Source: Enterobacteriaceae endosymbiont of Donacia piscatrix (GTDB lineage Bacteria > Pseudomonadota > Gammaproteobacteria > Enterobacterales > Enterobacteriaceae). Taken from it: 33,477 bases of DNA. The stretch's first letter is position 1. Each line of letters begins with the position of its first letter. A program made the translations under genes and the position numbers. The stretch covers positions 107,794 to 141,270 of the forward strand of contig NZ_CP046200.1 of assembly GCF_012569525.1 (NCBI RefSeq), in the 5' to 3' direction. Positions 1 to 8,746 of the stretch are shown here, in pieces. A model generated the notes under the pieces. That model saw only the letters and a program-made list of their open reading frames with translations, was not told the DNA's origin and searched no databases.

Positions 1-182
1 AATAAGGATATTTGAGACAAAGTAATATTTTTTTCTTGTAAAAAATTATTAAGTAATTGTAATATACATTTTATATGAGAATAAGGAGAATATTGTATTT
101 TATTATAAATAATATCATCTTTTTTTAGAGATAGTAAACAATATTCAGTAGATGTATCAATTATTAAAATATTATTTTTCAT
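1..182 (-). CDS. tsaB: TsaB (YeaZ), tRNA t6A synthesis subunit, partial (N-terminal 60 residues)
   Basis: Reading the minus strand from an ATG at 182-180 gives 60 uninterrupted codons that run off the left edge of the window. The peptide opens with MKNNILIIDTSTE, the ASKHA-fold N-terminus of TsaB (E. coli has ILAIDTATE), and ends NITLSQISL, which matches the E. coli stretch SLTDINAL at the same spacing. TsaB is the non-catalytic partner of TsaD in the complex that puts threonylcarbamoyl on A37 of ANN-decoding tRNAs. TsaD shares the fold, but its N-terminus reads GIETSCDET, so TsaB fits better. The rest of the gene lies outside the window. It is divergent from hslV. Confidence 0.8.
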   Translation of the reverse strand, partial: MKNNILIIDTSTEYCLLSLKKDDIIYNKIQYSPYSHIKCILQLLNNFLQEKNITLSQISL

Positions 183-420
183 ATAGATATTAATTAATAT
201 AAATTTATTGTTTAAAATAAAAATTATGTTATAATTTTACTGTTTTAATAAAATTTATGATTATTTTATCATTAATTATAATATAATTTTTCATGAAATC
301 AAATATGAAATATTAGTTTAATTTGATTATTATTTTAATAAATTTTTTTAAAAATATAATTATTATTTATTTTTTTATGAAATTTTAAAAAAAATAATAA
401 TTATAATGAGGAACAAACTC
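183..420. promoter_or_regulatory. Divergent tsaB/hslV intergenic region
   Basis: This 238-base gap, almost pure A/T, separates two divergent starts, so it should hold promoters for both. For hslV, TTGTTT (208-213), a 16-base spacer and TATAAT (230-235) form a plausible sigma-70 promoter on the plus strand; another TATAAT lies at 282-287. In such A/T-rich DNA these matches are weak evidence. I see no heat-shock (sigma-32) promoter of the kind that drives hslVU in E. coli. The end of the gap holds GAGG at 408-411, the ribosome binding site that fixes the hslV start. Confidence 0.35.
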
Positions 421-948
421 ATGACAACAATAGTTAGTGTAAGGAGAAATGGTAATGTAGTTATTGGTGGTGATGGACAAGCAACTTTTGGTCATATTAT
501 AATGAAAGGAAATGTAAAAAAAATTCGTAAATTGTATAATGATACGGTGGTTGCTGGTTTTGCTGGTGGTACTGCCGATGCTTTTACTCTTTTTGAATTA
601 TTTGAACAAAAATTAGAAATACATCAAGGACATTTAATTAAATCAGCAGTTGAATTAGCAAAAGATTGGAGAACAGATCGTATTTTACGTAAATTAGAAG
701 CATTATTAGTAATAGCAGATAAAATTACTTCTCTAATTATTACAGGTAGTGGAGATGTTATACAACCTGAAAATAATATAGTAACTATCGGTTCTGGTGG
801 CCCATATGCACAAGCATCAGCTCGTGCTTTATTCGAAAATACTAATTTAAGTGCATATGAAATAGTAAAAAAATCTTTAAATATAGCTGGAGATATTTGT
901 ATATATACAAACCATAATTTTACTATTGAAGAATTACCATCTAAATAA
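421..948 (+). CDS. hslV: HslV (ClpQ), ATP-dependent protease peptidase subunit
   Basis: HslV is the threonine protease that forms a double-hexamer chamber capped by the ATPase HslU and degrades unfolded and regulatory proteins in the cytoplasm. From the ATG at 421 the protein is 175 residues (E. coli 176) and starts [11 protein letters not shown], so removal of Met exposes the catalytic N-terminal Thr. Conserved blocks [29 protein letters not shown] and GSGGPYAQA follow in order. An upstream in-frame ATG at 406 would add five residues and bury the catalytic Thr. GAGG at 408-411, nine bases before 421, supports the later start. hslU follows after 20 bases, as in E. coli, indicating one transcript. 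Confidence 0.97.
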   Translation: MTTIVSVRRNGNVVIGGDGQATFGHIIMKGNVKKIRKLYNDTVVAGFAGGTADAFTLFELFEQKLEIHQGHLIKSAVELAKDWRTDRILRKLEALLVIADKITSLIITGSGDVIQPENNIVTIGSGGPYAQASARALFENTNLSAYEIVKKSLNIAGDICIYTNHNFTIEELPSK

Positions 949-968
949 TTATAAGGAAAATTTTCACT

Positions 969-2288
969 ATGTCTGAAATGACCCCAAAAGAAATTGTAAA
1001 TGAATTAGATAAATTTATTATTGGCCAAAAAAGTGCAAAAAAGGCAGTTGCAATTGCTTTAAGAAATCGTTGGCGTCGTATACAATTAGATGAAAATTTA
1101 AGATTAGAAGTAACACCTAAAAACATATTAATGATAGGTCCTACAGGTGTAGGAAAAACAGAAATTGCACGTAGATTAGCAAAATTAGCTAATGCACCTT
1201 TTATTAAGGTAGAAGCGACTAAATTTACTGAAATTGGTTATGTAGGAAAAGAAGTAGATTCTATTATTCGCGATTTAACTGATGTTGCAATAAAAATGAT
1301 AAGAATACAATCATTTAATAAAAATTGTTATAGAGCAAAAGAAATGGCAGAAGAAAGAATTATTAATGTATTAATACCTAATAAAAGCTATTGGAATAAA
1401 AATGATGATATTGAATCTATCCGTAAAAAATTAAAAAATAAATTAAAAAATGGATTATTAGATAATCAAGAAATTGAAATTAATTTATCTAGTACCCCTA
1501 TGGGTATTGAAATTATGGCACCACCTGGGATGGAAGAAATGACTAGTCAATTACAATCTTTATTCCAAAATTTAGGAGGAAATAAACAAAAAAAACGTAA
1601 ATTAAAAATTAAAGATGCAATTAAGCTATTAATAGAAGAAGAAGCTAACAAATTAGTTAATAATGAAGATATTAAACAAAAAGCTATAGAGGCAGTAGAA
1701 CAAAATGGTATAGTTTTTTTAGATGAAATAGATAAAATTTGTAGAAGAAGTAATAATGTATCTTCTGATATTTCTAGAGAAGGTGTACAAAGAGATTTAT
1801 TACCTTTAGTTGAAGGATGTACAGTATCAACAAAACATGGTATGGTTAAAACAGATTACATTTTATTTATTGCTTCAGGATCATTTCAAATTTCAAAACC
1901 TTCTGATTTAATACCCGAATTACAAGGTAGATTACCTATTAGAGTAGAATTGAAAGCATTAACTAGCAATGATTTTGAAAGAATTCTTATAGAGCCTAAT
2001 GCGTCTATAACAGTTCAATATAAAGCTTTATTAGCTACAGAAAAAGTAGATATTATCTTTACGAAAGATGGTATAAAAAAAATAGCAGAATCTGCTTGGA
2101 AAGTTAATGAAACAACAGAAAATATAGGAGCTAGAAGATTACATACTGTACTTGAATATTTAATGTCAGATATTTCTTATAATACTGATGAATATAATAA
2201 TAAATCAATTATTATTGATGAAAAATATGTAAGTCAACATCTTGATTCACTTGTTATTAACGAAGATATTAGTAGATATATTTTATAA
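969..2288 (+). CDS. hslU: HslU (ClpY), AAA+ unfoldase of the HslUV protease
   Basis: HslU is a hexameric AAA+ ATPase that unfolds substrates and threads them into HslV. The 439-residue product (E. coli 443) has Walker A GPTGVGKT at 57-64, the substrate-gripping pore loop GYVG at 90-93, Walker B VFLDEID near residue 250, the sensor region [10 protein letters not shown], and the C-terminal ISRYIL that inserts into HslV to open its pore. The intermediate domain is a few residues shorter than in E. coli, with a variable lysine/asparagine stretch, but is otherwise complete. An AAGGA Shine-Dalgarno lies just upstream in the 20-base gap after hslV. All catalytic features are intact, so I expect a working protease. 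Confidence 0.98.
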   Translation: MSEMTPKEIVNELDKFIIGQKSAKKAVAIALRNRWRRIQLDENLRLEVTPKNILMIGPTGVGKTEIARRLAKLANAPFIKVEATKFTEIGYVGKEVDSIIRDLTDVAIKMIRIQSFNKNCYRAKEMAEERIINVLIPNKSYWNKNDDIESIRKKLKNKLKNGLLDNQEIEINLSSTPMGIEIMAPPGMEEMTSQLQSLFQNLGGNKQKKRKLKIKDAIKLLIEEEANKLVNNEDIKQKAIEAVEQNGIVFLDEIDKICRRSNNVSSDISREGVQRDLLPLVEGCTVSTKHGMVKTDYILFIASGSFQISKPSDLIPELQGRLPIRVELKALTSNDFERILIEPNASITVQYKALLATEKVDIIFTKDGIKKIAESAWKVNETTENIGARRLHTVLEYLMSDISYNTDEYNNKSIIIDEKYVSQHLDSLVINEDISRYIL

Positions 2289-2374
2289 TATTTAGAGTTT
2301 TTATTTAAAATTATTAAATGTTGTTTTTTAAACTTTAGAAATTTAAAATAAAATTCAATTAATAAATATTTAAA

Positions 2375-2980
2375 TCAAGAATTTCTTATTTTTAAGATTT
2401 TAATAACATCTTTTAAATTAATATTTTTTATTTTTAATAAAACTATTAAATGATATATTAAGTCTGCTGTTTCTTGTATAGTTTTTTTTTTATTATTATC
2501 GTTTGCTGCTATAATAGTTTCTATAGCTTCTTCTCCTACTTTTTGAGTAATTCTTTTTACCCCACTTTGATATAATTTATAAGTATATGAAGATTCTATA
2601 GAAAATTTTTTTTTTTTATCCAAAATTTTTTCTAATAAATATAAAAAAGTAAAATCAGATATTGTTTTTTTAAAACAACTATTTTCATTTAAATGACATG
2701 TATTATTTATAGAAATAACTAATATAAGAAGTGTATCTTTATCACAATCAGTTGTAATTTTTTTTACATATAAAAAATTACCTGTTGTTTCTCCTTTAGT
2801 CCATATTTTTTTTTTAGTTCGAGAAAAAAATGTAACTTTTTTAGTTTTTAAAGTAATATTAAGAGATTCCTTATTCATATAAGCATGCATAAGTATTTGT
2901 CCAGAAATTTTATGTTGTATTATAGTTGGAATTAATCCATTTGTTTTAACCCAATTTAAATTATTTAAAAAATTTAACAT
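2375..2980 (-). CDS. hisI: HisIE, bifunctional phosphoribosyl-AMP cyclohydrolase / phosphoribosyl-ATP pyrophosphatase
   Basis: Catalyses histidine steps 2 and 3: PR-ATP to PR-AMP (C-terminal HisE half), then ring opening (N-terminal HisI half). The 201-residue length fits the fused enterobacterial form (203). The HisI half has the metal-binding DCDKDTLL and the later Cys pair in [10 protein letters not shown]. The HisE half carries [24 protein letters not shown] and [13 protein letters not shown]. It is the last gene of the his operon, and its ATG lies inside the end of hisF (7-base overlap), which suggests translational coupling. A 12-base poly-A tract on the coding strand (plus-strand T at 2606-2617) sits in the linker and a 10-base one further on; both are in frame here but are potential slippage sites. 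Confidence 0.97.
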   Translation of the reverse strand: MLNFLNNLNWVKTNGLIPTIIQHKISGQILMHAYMNKESLNITLKTKKVTFFSRTKKKIWTKGETTGNFLYVKKITTDCDKDTLLILVISINNTCHLNENSCFKKTISDFTFLYLLEKILDKKKKFSIESSYTYKLYQSGVKRITQKVGEEAIETIIAANDNNKKKTIQETADLIYHLIVLLKIKNINLKDVIKILKIRNS

Positions 2981-3753
2981 ATTCTTACCTCAATATTTTT
3001 TTTATGCAAAAATTTTTTTAATGTTTTAATATTAATAATATTTTTATGAAATACTGATGCAGCTAAAGCACCATCAACATTTATTTTTTTTTGAAAAACA
3101 TTATAAAAATCTTCTACAGAACCTGCACCTCCAGATGCTATTAAAGGTATTTTACAAATTTTTCTTATTTTTTTTAAAAAATTTATATCATAACCATTAC
3201 ATAATCCATCTTGATTCATCATATTTAAAACTATTTCACCTGCTCCTAATTTTTGGACATATTTTATCCATTCAGTTGTTTCCCAATTTGTTATTTTTAT
3301 ATTTTTTTGATTACCAGTATATTTATAAACATAATATTTTTGGGTTTCCTTGTCATACCAAGAATCTATTCCTATAACAATACATTGTTTACCAAAATAA
3401 TTAGATAATTTACTTATTAAATTAGGATTATTTAATGCAGGAGTATTAATTGATATTTTTTCTACTCCTAAATGTAATATTTTAGCAGCATCATCTATAG
3501 ATGTAATTCCTCCTGCAACACAAATTGGGATACTAATAATCTTAGAAATTTCAGATATCCATCTTTTATTAACTAATTCTTTATTAATTGATGCATTTAT
3601 ATCATAAAATACTAATTCATCAGCACCATCTTTATCATATTTTTTAGCTAAAGATAAAATATTTCCTATAATTTGATGATTTTTAAATTGTTTTCCTTTA
3701 ACTACTACATCTTTTTTTACATCTAAACAAGGAATTATCCTTTTTGCCAACAT
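2974..3753 (-). CDS. hisF: HisF, imidazole glycerol phosphate synthase cyclase subunit
   Basis: HisF is the (beta/alpha)8 cyclase half of IGP synthase. It uses ammonia delivered by HisH to convert PRFAR into IGP and AICAR. The protein is 259 residues (E. coli 258). Catalytic Asp11 is in IIPCLD and the second catalytic Asp is in VIGIDSW near residue 130. Phosphate-binding loops include CVAGGI and IASGGAG, and the C-terminus reads EVRIC as in E. coli. The start codon overlaps the end of hisA by 19 bases and the stop overlaps hisI by 7, so hisA-hisF-hisI are tightly packed. No damage is seen. Confidence 0.98.
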   Translation of the reverse strand: MLAKRIIPCLDVKKDVVVKGKQFKNHQIIGNILSLAKKYDKDGADELVFYDINASINKELVNKRWISEISKIISIPICVAGGITSIDDAAKILHLGVEKISINTPALNNPNLISKLSNYFGKQCIVIGIDSWYDKETQKYYVYKYTGNQKNIKITNWETTEWIKYVQKLGAGEIVLNMMNQDGLCNGYDINFLKKIRKICKIPLIASGGAGSVEDFYNVFQKKINVDGALAASVFHKNIINIKTLKKFLHKKNIEVRIC

Positions 3754-4475
3754 AAATTAGCCTCTTTAATAGTAAATTTTTTTTCTAAAAATGCTCTTCC
3801 TATAATTATATCTTTTACTCCAGTATTTTTTAAATTAATAATATCTTGTAAGGAAGATATACCTCCTGAAGCTTGAAATGATATTTCAGGATATTTTTTA
3901 ACTATTTCAGTATATAAATTTATATTTGGTCCTAAAAAAGTTCCATCTCGAGAAATATCTGTACATAAAACATATTTTAAACCTAAATATAAAAATTTTT
4001 CTATAATATCTTCAAAAATTATATTACTTGTATTTTGCCATCCATTAATAAAAATTATTTTTTCATTATTTTGATTATATTTTATATCTAAAGCTAAAAT
4101 AATAGAAAATGGATTATATAATTTAAATATTTTTTTTATATTTTCAAAATTTTGTAGGATAAAAGATCCTAATATAACTTGAGAATTAGGTATTAAATTA
4201 AAAATAAAATCTATATCTTTTTTAGATCTTATACCTCCCCCAATTTGTATTGGAGGTAAATGATATTTAGAAATTTTTTTTAATAACATTAATTGTTTTT
4301 TATCAGGATTTTTTGCGCCATCCAAATCTATAAGATGAATTTTATGAACATTTTCTTTAATATATTTTTTTATATAAAAAGTAGGTGTGTATAAATATTC
4401 ACGTTTTAAATTAAATTTACCTTGATGTAATCTAACTACTTTACCTTTTATTAAATCAATTGCTGGGATAATCAT
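3735..4475 (-). CDS. hisA: HisA, ProFAR isomerase
   Basis: HisA is the (beta/alpha)8 isomerase that converts ProFAR to PRFAR, the substrate of HisF/HisH. Length is 246 residues (E. coli 245). Catalytic Asp7 lies in IIPAID and the second acid in the CTDISRDGT loop. Phosphate-binding elements are IGGGIRS and ASGGISS, and the C-terminus keeps the EANLCWQKG pattern. It lies 10 bases downstream of hisH, and its 3' end overlaps hisF by 19 bases, longer than usual for this pair and consistent with genome compaction. Confidence 0.98.
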   Translation of the reverse strand: MIIPAIDLIKGKVVRLHQGKFNLKREYLYTPTFYIKKYIKENVHKIHLIDLDGAKNPDKKQLMLLKKISKYHLPPIQIGGGIRSKKDIDFIFNLIPNSQVILGSFILQNFENIKKIFKLYNPFSIILALDIKYNQNNEKIIFINGWQNTSNIIFEDIIEKFLYLGLKYVLCTDISRDGTFLGPNINLYTEIVKKYPEISFQASGGISSLQDIINLKNTGVKDIIIGRAFLEKKFTIKEANLCWQKG

Positions 4476-4485
4476 ATTTATAATT

Positions 4486-5076
4486 TCACATATTTAAAAA
4501 ATTTTTAATTAATTGAATACCATTAATTCCTGATCTTTCTGGATGAAATTGTACTCCAAAGAAATTTTTTTTTTGAATAACTGAACTGAACATTTTTCCA
4601 TAAGTAGTTGTAGCTATTGTATAATTATTCATACATATACTATAACTATGTGAAAAATAAAAATAAGAATTTCTATTAATTTTATTAAATAATGGTGATT
4701 TAATAGTATTATTTACTTTATTCCATCCCATATGAGGAATAGGAATGTATTTATTATCCATTAAATGGACAGAATAATCTATAATACCTAATGTTAGGGT
4801 ACCCCCATTTTCTTCACTATATTGTCCAAATATTTGCATTCCTAAACATATTCCTAAAATATCTATTTTACAATTTTGAATTAATTGAATTAAATTATCT
4901 TTTTTTAATTTTTTTATTATAGATTTAGCAGAACCTATACCTGGTAAAAAAATTTTATCAGCATTTGAAATTAAATTTTTATTATTTGTAATTTTAGAGT
5001 TAAATCCTAATTTTTTTATAGTAAATTTTAAAGAACAAAAATTACCACAAGAAGTATCTATAATAACAATTTTCAA
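4486..5076 (-). CDS. hisH: HisH, IGP synthase glutamine amidotransferase subunit
   Basis: HisH hydrolyses glutamine and channels ammonia to HisF. The 196-residue length equals E. coli. The class-I glutaminase triad is present: nucleophile Cys77 in GICLGMQ, and His178 and Glu180 in FHPERSG. The start is TTG (5076-5074), read from alignment to the family N-terminus (MKIVIIDT) and because no in-frame ATG is near. The TTG overlaps the hisB stop as TTGA, a four-base stop-start overlap typical of translational coupling, with an ATG replaced by TTG. Confidence 0.96.
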   Translation of the reverse strand: MKIVIIDTSCGNFCSLKFTIKKLGFNSKITNNKNLISNADKIFLPGIGSAKSIIKKLKKDNLIQLIQNCKIDILGICLGMQIFGQYSEENGGTLTLGIIDYSVHLMDNKYIPIPHMGWNKVNNTIKSPLFNKINRNSYFYFSHSYSICMNNYTIATTTYGKMFSSVIQKKNFFGVQFHPERSGINGIQLIKNFLNM

Positions 5077-6140
5077 TTTAAAACTCCTTTTGTGCTAGGA
5101 ATAATATTATGTTCAATTTTGATAGCTTGTTTTAAAGAACAAGCAAATGCTTTAAATAAACTTTCAATTTTATGATGATCATTTTCTCCAGTTACTTTTA
5201 AATGTATGTTACATAACATAGAATATGATAATGAATAAAAAAAATGTTTAATCATTTCAGTATTTAAATCTCCAATCTTTTGGTATTTAAATTGTACATC
5301 ATATTGTAAATATGGTCTTCCTGATAAATCTAATGAACATTGTGCTAATGATTCATCCATTGGCAATAAAAAACCAAATCTGTTAATACCCTTTTTATTG
5401 CCGATTGCTTTAGTGAAAGCTTTTCCTAAAGCAATAGCAATATCTTCTATTGTATGATGATCATCAATAAATAAATCTCCATTACTATAAATATTTAAAG
5501 TAAAACCTCCATGTATTGCTATTTGTTCTAACATGTGATCTAAAAAATTAATTCCAGTATTAATATTACATTTACTAAATTTATCTAAAAATAATTCTAC
5601 ATATATTATAGTTTCTTTTGTTATTTTTCTTATTATAGCATATCTTTTTATTGATGTTAATTTAGCTAAAATATCTAACCAATTACAAGTTTTTTTATTA
5701 TATAAAATACCTTTAATACCAATATTATTAGCTAATTTCATATCAATAATACGATCCCCTATAACATAGCTATTTTTTTTATCTAAAGAATTATTTAAAT
5801 ATTGTTTTAACATTGTTATATTTGGTTTTCTACATATGCATTTTTCATAAGAAAAATGAGGACAAATAAGAATATTTTCAAACTCTATATTTTGTGATTT
5901 AAATATATTAATCATGAAATTATGAGGAATATTAAAAGATTCATATGGGAAAAATTCTGTACCTAACCCATCTTGGTTAGTAACCATAATAAATAAATAA
6001 GAAAGTTTTTTTAATCTCGATAGTGTAAGAATAACGTTTTTTTCAAAAAATAATTTATTAATATGATCAATTTGAAAATTATTTTTAGGTTCAGATATTA
6101 AGGTACCATCTCTATCTATAAAAAGTATTTTTTTAAGCAT
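5073..6140 (-). CDS. hisB: HisB, bifunctional histidinol-phosphatase / imidazoleglycerol-phosphate dehydratase
   Basis: Two-domain enzyme of 355 residues, the same as E. coli. The N-terminal HAD phosphatase (about 1-165) has Asp9 and Asp11 in FIDRDGT, VTNQDGLGT, the zinc loop CPHFSYEKCICRKP and the GDRIID acid motif; it turns histidinol phosphate into histidinol. The C-terminal IGP dehydratase (about 166-355) has the manganese-binding repeats FLDHMLEQIAIHGG, DDHHTIED and HHKIESLFKAF. It follows hisDC by 22 bases. The bifunctional form is characteristic of gammaproteobacteria, which supports the taxonomic placement. Confidence 0.98.
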   Translation of the reverse strand: MLKKILFIDRDGTLISEPKNNFQIDHINKLFFEKNVILTLSRLKKLSYLFIMVTNQDGLGTEFFPYESFNIPHNFMINIFKSQNIEFENILICPHFSYEKCICRKPNITMLKQYLNNSLDKKNSYVIGDRIIDMKLANNIGIKGILYNKKTCNWLDILAKLTSIKRYAIIRKITKETIIYVELFLDKFSKCNINTGINFLDHMLEQIAIHGGFTLNIYSNGDLFIDDHHTIEDIAIALGKAFTKAIGNKKGINRFGFLLPMDESLAQCSLDLSGRPYLQYDVQFKYQKIGDLNTEMIKHFFYSLSYSMLCNIHLKVTGENDHHKIESLFKAFACSLKQAIKIEHNIIPSTKGVLN

Positions 6141-6162
6141 AAATTATTTCTTATAAAATTAA

Positions 6163-8556
6163 TTAAGATATTTTTTGTAATGTAAAAAATAATTTTTTAC
6201 ATTCATCAAATGTTCCTATTGTAATTCTTAAACAATTATTTAGTATTTTTTCATGGTTTTGATTTCGTACAATTATATTATTTTCATTTAAAATATCAAA
6301 AATAATTTTTGAATTATAAAATTTTACTAAGATAAAATTAGTTTTACTAGTAAAAATTTTTTTTATACAACTACAATTACTTAATTTTTTTATTAACCAT
6401 TTTTTATTATTTATAATTGTTTTAACATTATTATTCATAATAACTAAATTTTTTGTACTTAAAGCTTGTATTGCAATATCTAAAACTGGAATAGATATTG
6501 GATATGGTGCTATAACTTTAAGTAATATATTTATAATATATTTGTTTGTTAAAATAAAACCACAACGTAAACCTGCTAAACCAAATGCTTTAGATAAAGT
6601 TCTTAATATAATTAAATTTTCATATTTATTAATTAAATAAATCATAGTATGATTTAAACAAAATTCAATATATGCTTCATCAATAACAATTATTATTTTA
6701 TTTTTTGTTAATTCTAATAATTGTATTATATTATCTTTATTTAAAATATTTCCTGTAGGATTATTAGGATTGCAGAAATAGATAATTTTAATATTTTTAA
6801 GATTTTTTTTAATTTCATTAAAATTTATTTTCCAATTATCATTAATACTAAAAATCATTAAATATTTAATATTTAATATTTCAGCAGTAACACGATACAT
6901 ATCGTATGTAGGAGGACAAAATAAAATTTTGTCATATTCTTGATTACAAAATGTTCTCATAATTATATCTATACCTTCATCTGCTCCTCTAGTAATTAAA
7001 ATATTTTCATTATTTAAATTAATATATTTACTATAAAAATTAAGTAATTCTTTAGGTTGTTGTTCTGGATATCTATTCAATATTCTATTATTAATAGAAA
7101 ATAATGAAATAATAGGAGATTCATTTGCATTTAACATAATTTTATTATTAATATTATTTTTATATAATAATCTTGCTGATTTATATGGAATTAAATTTAG
7201 AATATTTTTTTTAACTATTTGATTAATATTTTTAATTTTTTTTTTTTGTTGATTTATAAAATTTTTTCTTATTGTTACAGAATTACTATGACCTAACAAA
7301 TTTTCTGTTTTTGCCATAGTTTCTACTGTAAAAGAAATATTTAATAAACCATTTTTTGTTAATTTTTGTACAGATATTTTTTTTTGAAAATCAGAAATAC
7401 TTAAACAAGAATAAGTTGAAGCATAACCATATGTAGGCAAAACATGGTTAGTTCCAGAAGCATAATCTCCTACTGATTCAGGAGCCCAATTACCTAAAAA
7501 AATAGATCCTGCATTAATAATATTAGATAAAATTTCTTTATAATTTTTACATTGAATAATAAGATGTTCAGGTGAATATGTATTCACTATATTAATACAT
7601 TCATCTATATTATCCACTATTATAATGTAACTATTATTAAGTGATTTTACTATTATATTTTTTTTAGGTATTTTTTTTAATTGTTTAAAAATATTTTGTT
7701 TAACTAATTTTCCAATTTTTTCTTCAGTAGTTATTAATAATACTTGTGAGTCAATACCATGTTCTGCTTGTGATAATAAATCTGCTATAATAAATTTATA
7801 ATTTGCTGATTCATCTGCAATAATCATTAATTCTGATGGACCAGCTGGCATATCTATAGAAGTTTTATTAAAAAAATTAGTATTATTACTAACTTGTTTT
7901 TTAGCTTCTGTAACATAAATATTTCCAGGACCAAAAATTTTATCTACTTTATTAACAGATTTTGTTCCATAAGCCATAGCTGCTATAGCATGTGCACCTC
8001 CTATTTGAAATATATTTTGTATATTACATAAATTAGCGGCAAATAAAATTTCATTAGAAATTGGTGGAGGAGAACATAAAATAATATTAGGACATAATGC
8101 TATTTGTGCCGGTATTCCTAACATTAATACTGTAGAAAATAATGATGATGTTCCTCCTGGAACATATAACCCTATTTTAGATATAGGACGAAAAATATGA
8201 CTACAAAATACTCCAGGTATAATTTCAATTATTTTTTTTTTTATAATTTGATATTTATGAAATTTATAAATATTATTATATGCATTTTGTATTGCATTTT
8301 TTACATTATGATTTATATGAAATTTTGAATTAAATATTTGTTCTTTATTTATTTGTAAATTATCAATTTTAATTTTATCAAATAATAAACTATATTTTTT
8401 TAAAGCAATATCACCATTTTCTTTAACTTGTTTTAAAATATTTTTTACATTATTCTTAATTTTTTTATCTATAAAAGATAGAGGTCGAGACAATATTCTT
8501 TTTTTGTAATTTTTATTACAATTTTTCCAATAAATAATATTATTTATAATATTCAT
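6163..8556 (-). CDS. hisD-hisC: HisD-HisC fusion: histidinol dehydrogenase joined to histidinol-phosphate aminotransferase
   Basis: One uninterrupted frame of 797 codons carries two normally separate enzymes. Residues 1-436 are HisD (E. coli 434 residues), with the zinc ligands in LLSQAEHG, GDYASGTNH and GHSNSVTIR and the catalytic PEHL. From about 442 to the end is HisC (E. coli 356 residues), with NPNNPTG, VIDEAY, the PLP lysine in TLSKAFGLAG and the CGFIL arginine region. The join is a 12-base A tract where the HisC Met would fall; no ATG, GTG or TTG lies nearby for a separate HisC start. I start HisD at the ATG 8556, five bases after GGAG (8565-8562), not at the TTG at 8577. The fusion is seen directly; whether one polypeptide is made is inferred. 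Confidence 0.9.
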   Translation of the reverse strand: MNIINNIIYWKNCNKNYKKRILSRPLSFIDKKIKNNVKNILKQVKENGDIALKKYSLLFDKIKIDNLQINKEQIFNSKFHINHNVKNAIQNAYNNIYKFHKYQIIKKKIIEIIPGVFCSHIFRPISKIGLYVPGGTSSLFSTVLMLGIPAQIALCPNIILCSPPPISNEILFAANLCNIQNIFQIGGAHAIAAMAYGTKSVNKVDKIFGPGNIYVTEAKKQVSNNTNFFNKTSIDMPAGPSELMIIADESANYKFIIADLLSQAEHGIDSQVLLITTEEKIGKLVKQNIFKQLKKIPKKNIIVKSLNNSYIIIVDNIDECINIVNTYSPEHLIIQCKNYKEILSNIINAGSIFLGNWAPESVGDYASGTNHVLPTYGYASTYSCLSISDFQKKISVQKLTKNGLLNISFTVETMAKTENLLGHSNSVTIRKNFINQQKKKIKNINQIVKKNILNLIPYKSARLLYKNNINNKIMLNANESPIISLFSINNRILNRYPEQQPKELLNFYSKYINLNNENILITRGADEGIDIIMRTFCNQEYDKILFCPPTYDMYRVTAEILNIKYLMIFSINDNWKINFNEIKKNLKNIKIIYFCNPNNPTGNILNKDNIIQLLELTKNKIIIVIDEAYIEFCLNHTMIYLINKYENLIILRTLSKAFGLAGLRCGFILTNKYIINILLKVIAPYPISIPVLDIAIQALSTKNLVIMNNNVKTIINNKKWLIKKLSNCSCIKKIFTSKTNFILVKFYNSKIIFDILNENNIIVRNQNHEKILNNCLRITIGTFDECKKLFFTLQKIS
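7236..7247. repeat. 12-base poly-T (poly-A on coding strand) tract at the hisD/hisC junction
   Basis: A run of twelve T on the plus strand, read as A12 in the his transcript, sits exactly at the HisD C-terminus. With 12 A the frame continues into hisC. With 13 A the next codons are AAT then TAA. With 11 A the frame ends at a TAG a few codons on. Both alternative frames would therefore give a HisD of normal length, and only the 12-A form gives the fusion. RNA polymerase slippage on such tracts is known in insect endosymbionts. Confidence 0.9.
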
Positions 8557-8558
8557 TA

Positions 8559-8746
8559 TTACTCCATAATTTTTCAATAGGAAAAATTAAGATAGAATTA
8601 ATTTTTAATAATTTTAATTTTTCTATTATTTTTCAAAATAATTTTTTATATTTTTATATATATCAATATGTAATGAAATTTTTTCTGTTTCTCCTATTAA
8701 TAGTAAAATAATTAAATTTTTTTATATATGATAATAATAAAAATGC
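8559..8746 (-). pseudogene. hisG: Decayed 3' end of hisG (C-terminal regulatory domain remnant)
   Basis: Between the early hisG stop and hisD, the minus strand still encodes the missing HisG C-terminus, broken across frames. Frame 0 after the TAA gives AFLLLSYIKK, lining up with E. coli VIALLPGAER, so the stop replaces a Glu codon (GAA to TAA). After a shift near an A7 run comes LLIGETEKISLHI, matching PLAGDQQRVAMHM. After another shift, IIEKLKLLKINSILIFPIEK matches MEKLKALGASSILVLPIEK. After a third shift, ATG GAG TAA reproduces the family ending (M)ME-stop at 8559. The total span from the hisG start is 908 bases against about 900 expected. This GAG also supplies the hisD Shine-Dalgarno. Confidence 0.85.

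Noticed and set aside
941-1126. Minus-strand frame of 61 codons over the hslV/hslU junction
   Set aside because: Antisense to the highly conserved HslU N-terminus; no independent evidence.
3057-3377. Plus-strand open frame of 106 codons opposite hisF
   Set aside because: It is antisense to a fully conserved hisF and its composition (Leu/Phe/His-rich) is the mirror of Lys/Asn/Ile codons. No Shine-Dalgarno or family match.
8557-8577. Upstream TTG start for hisD adding seven residues
   Set aside because: The TTG lies in the hisG remnant and would place GGAG inside the coding sequence. ATG 8556 has GGAG at proper distance and fits the HisD family N-terminus.
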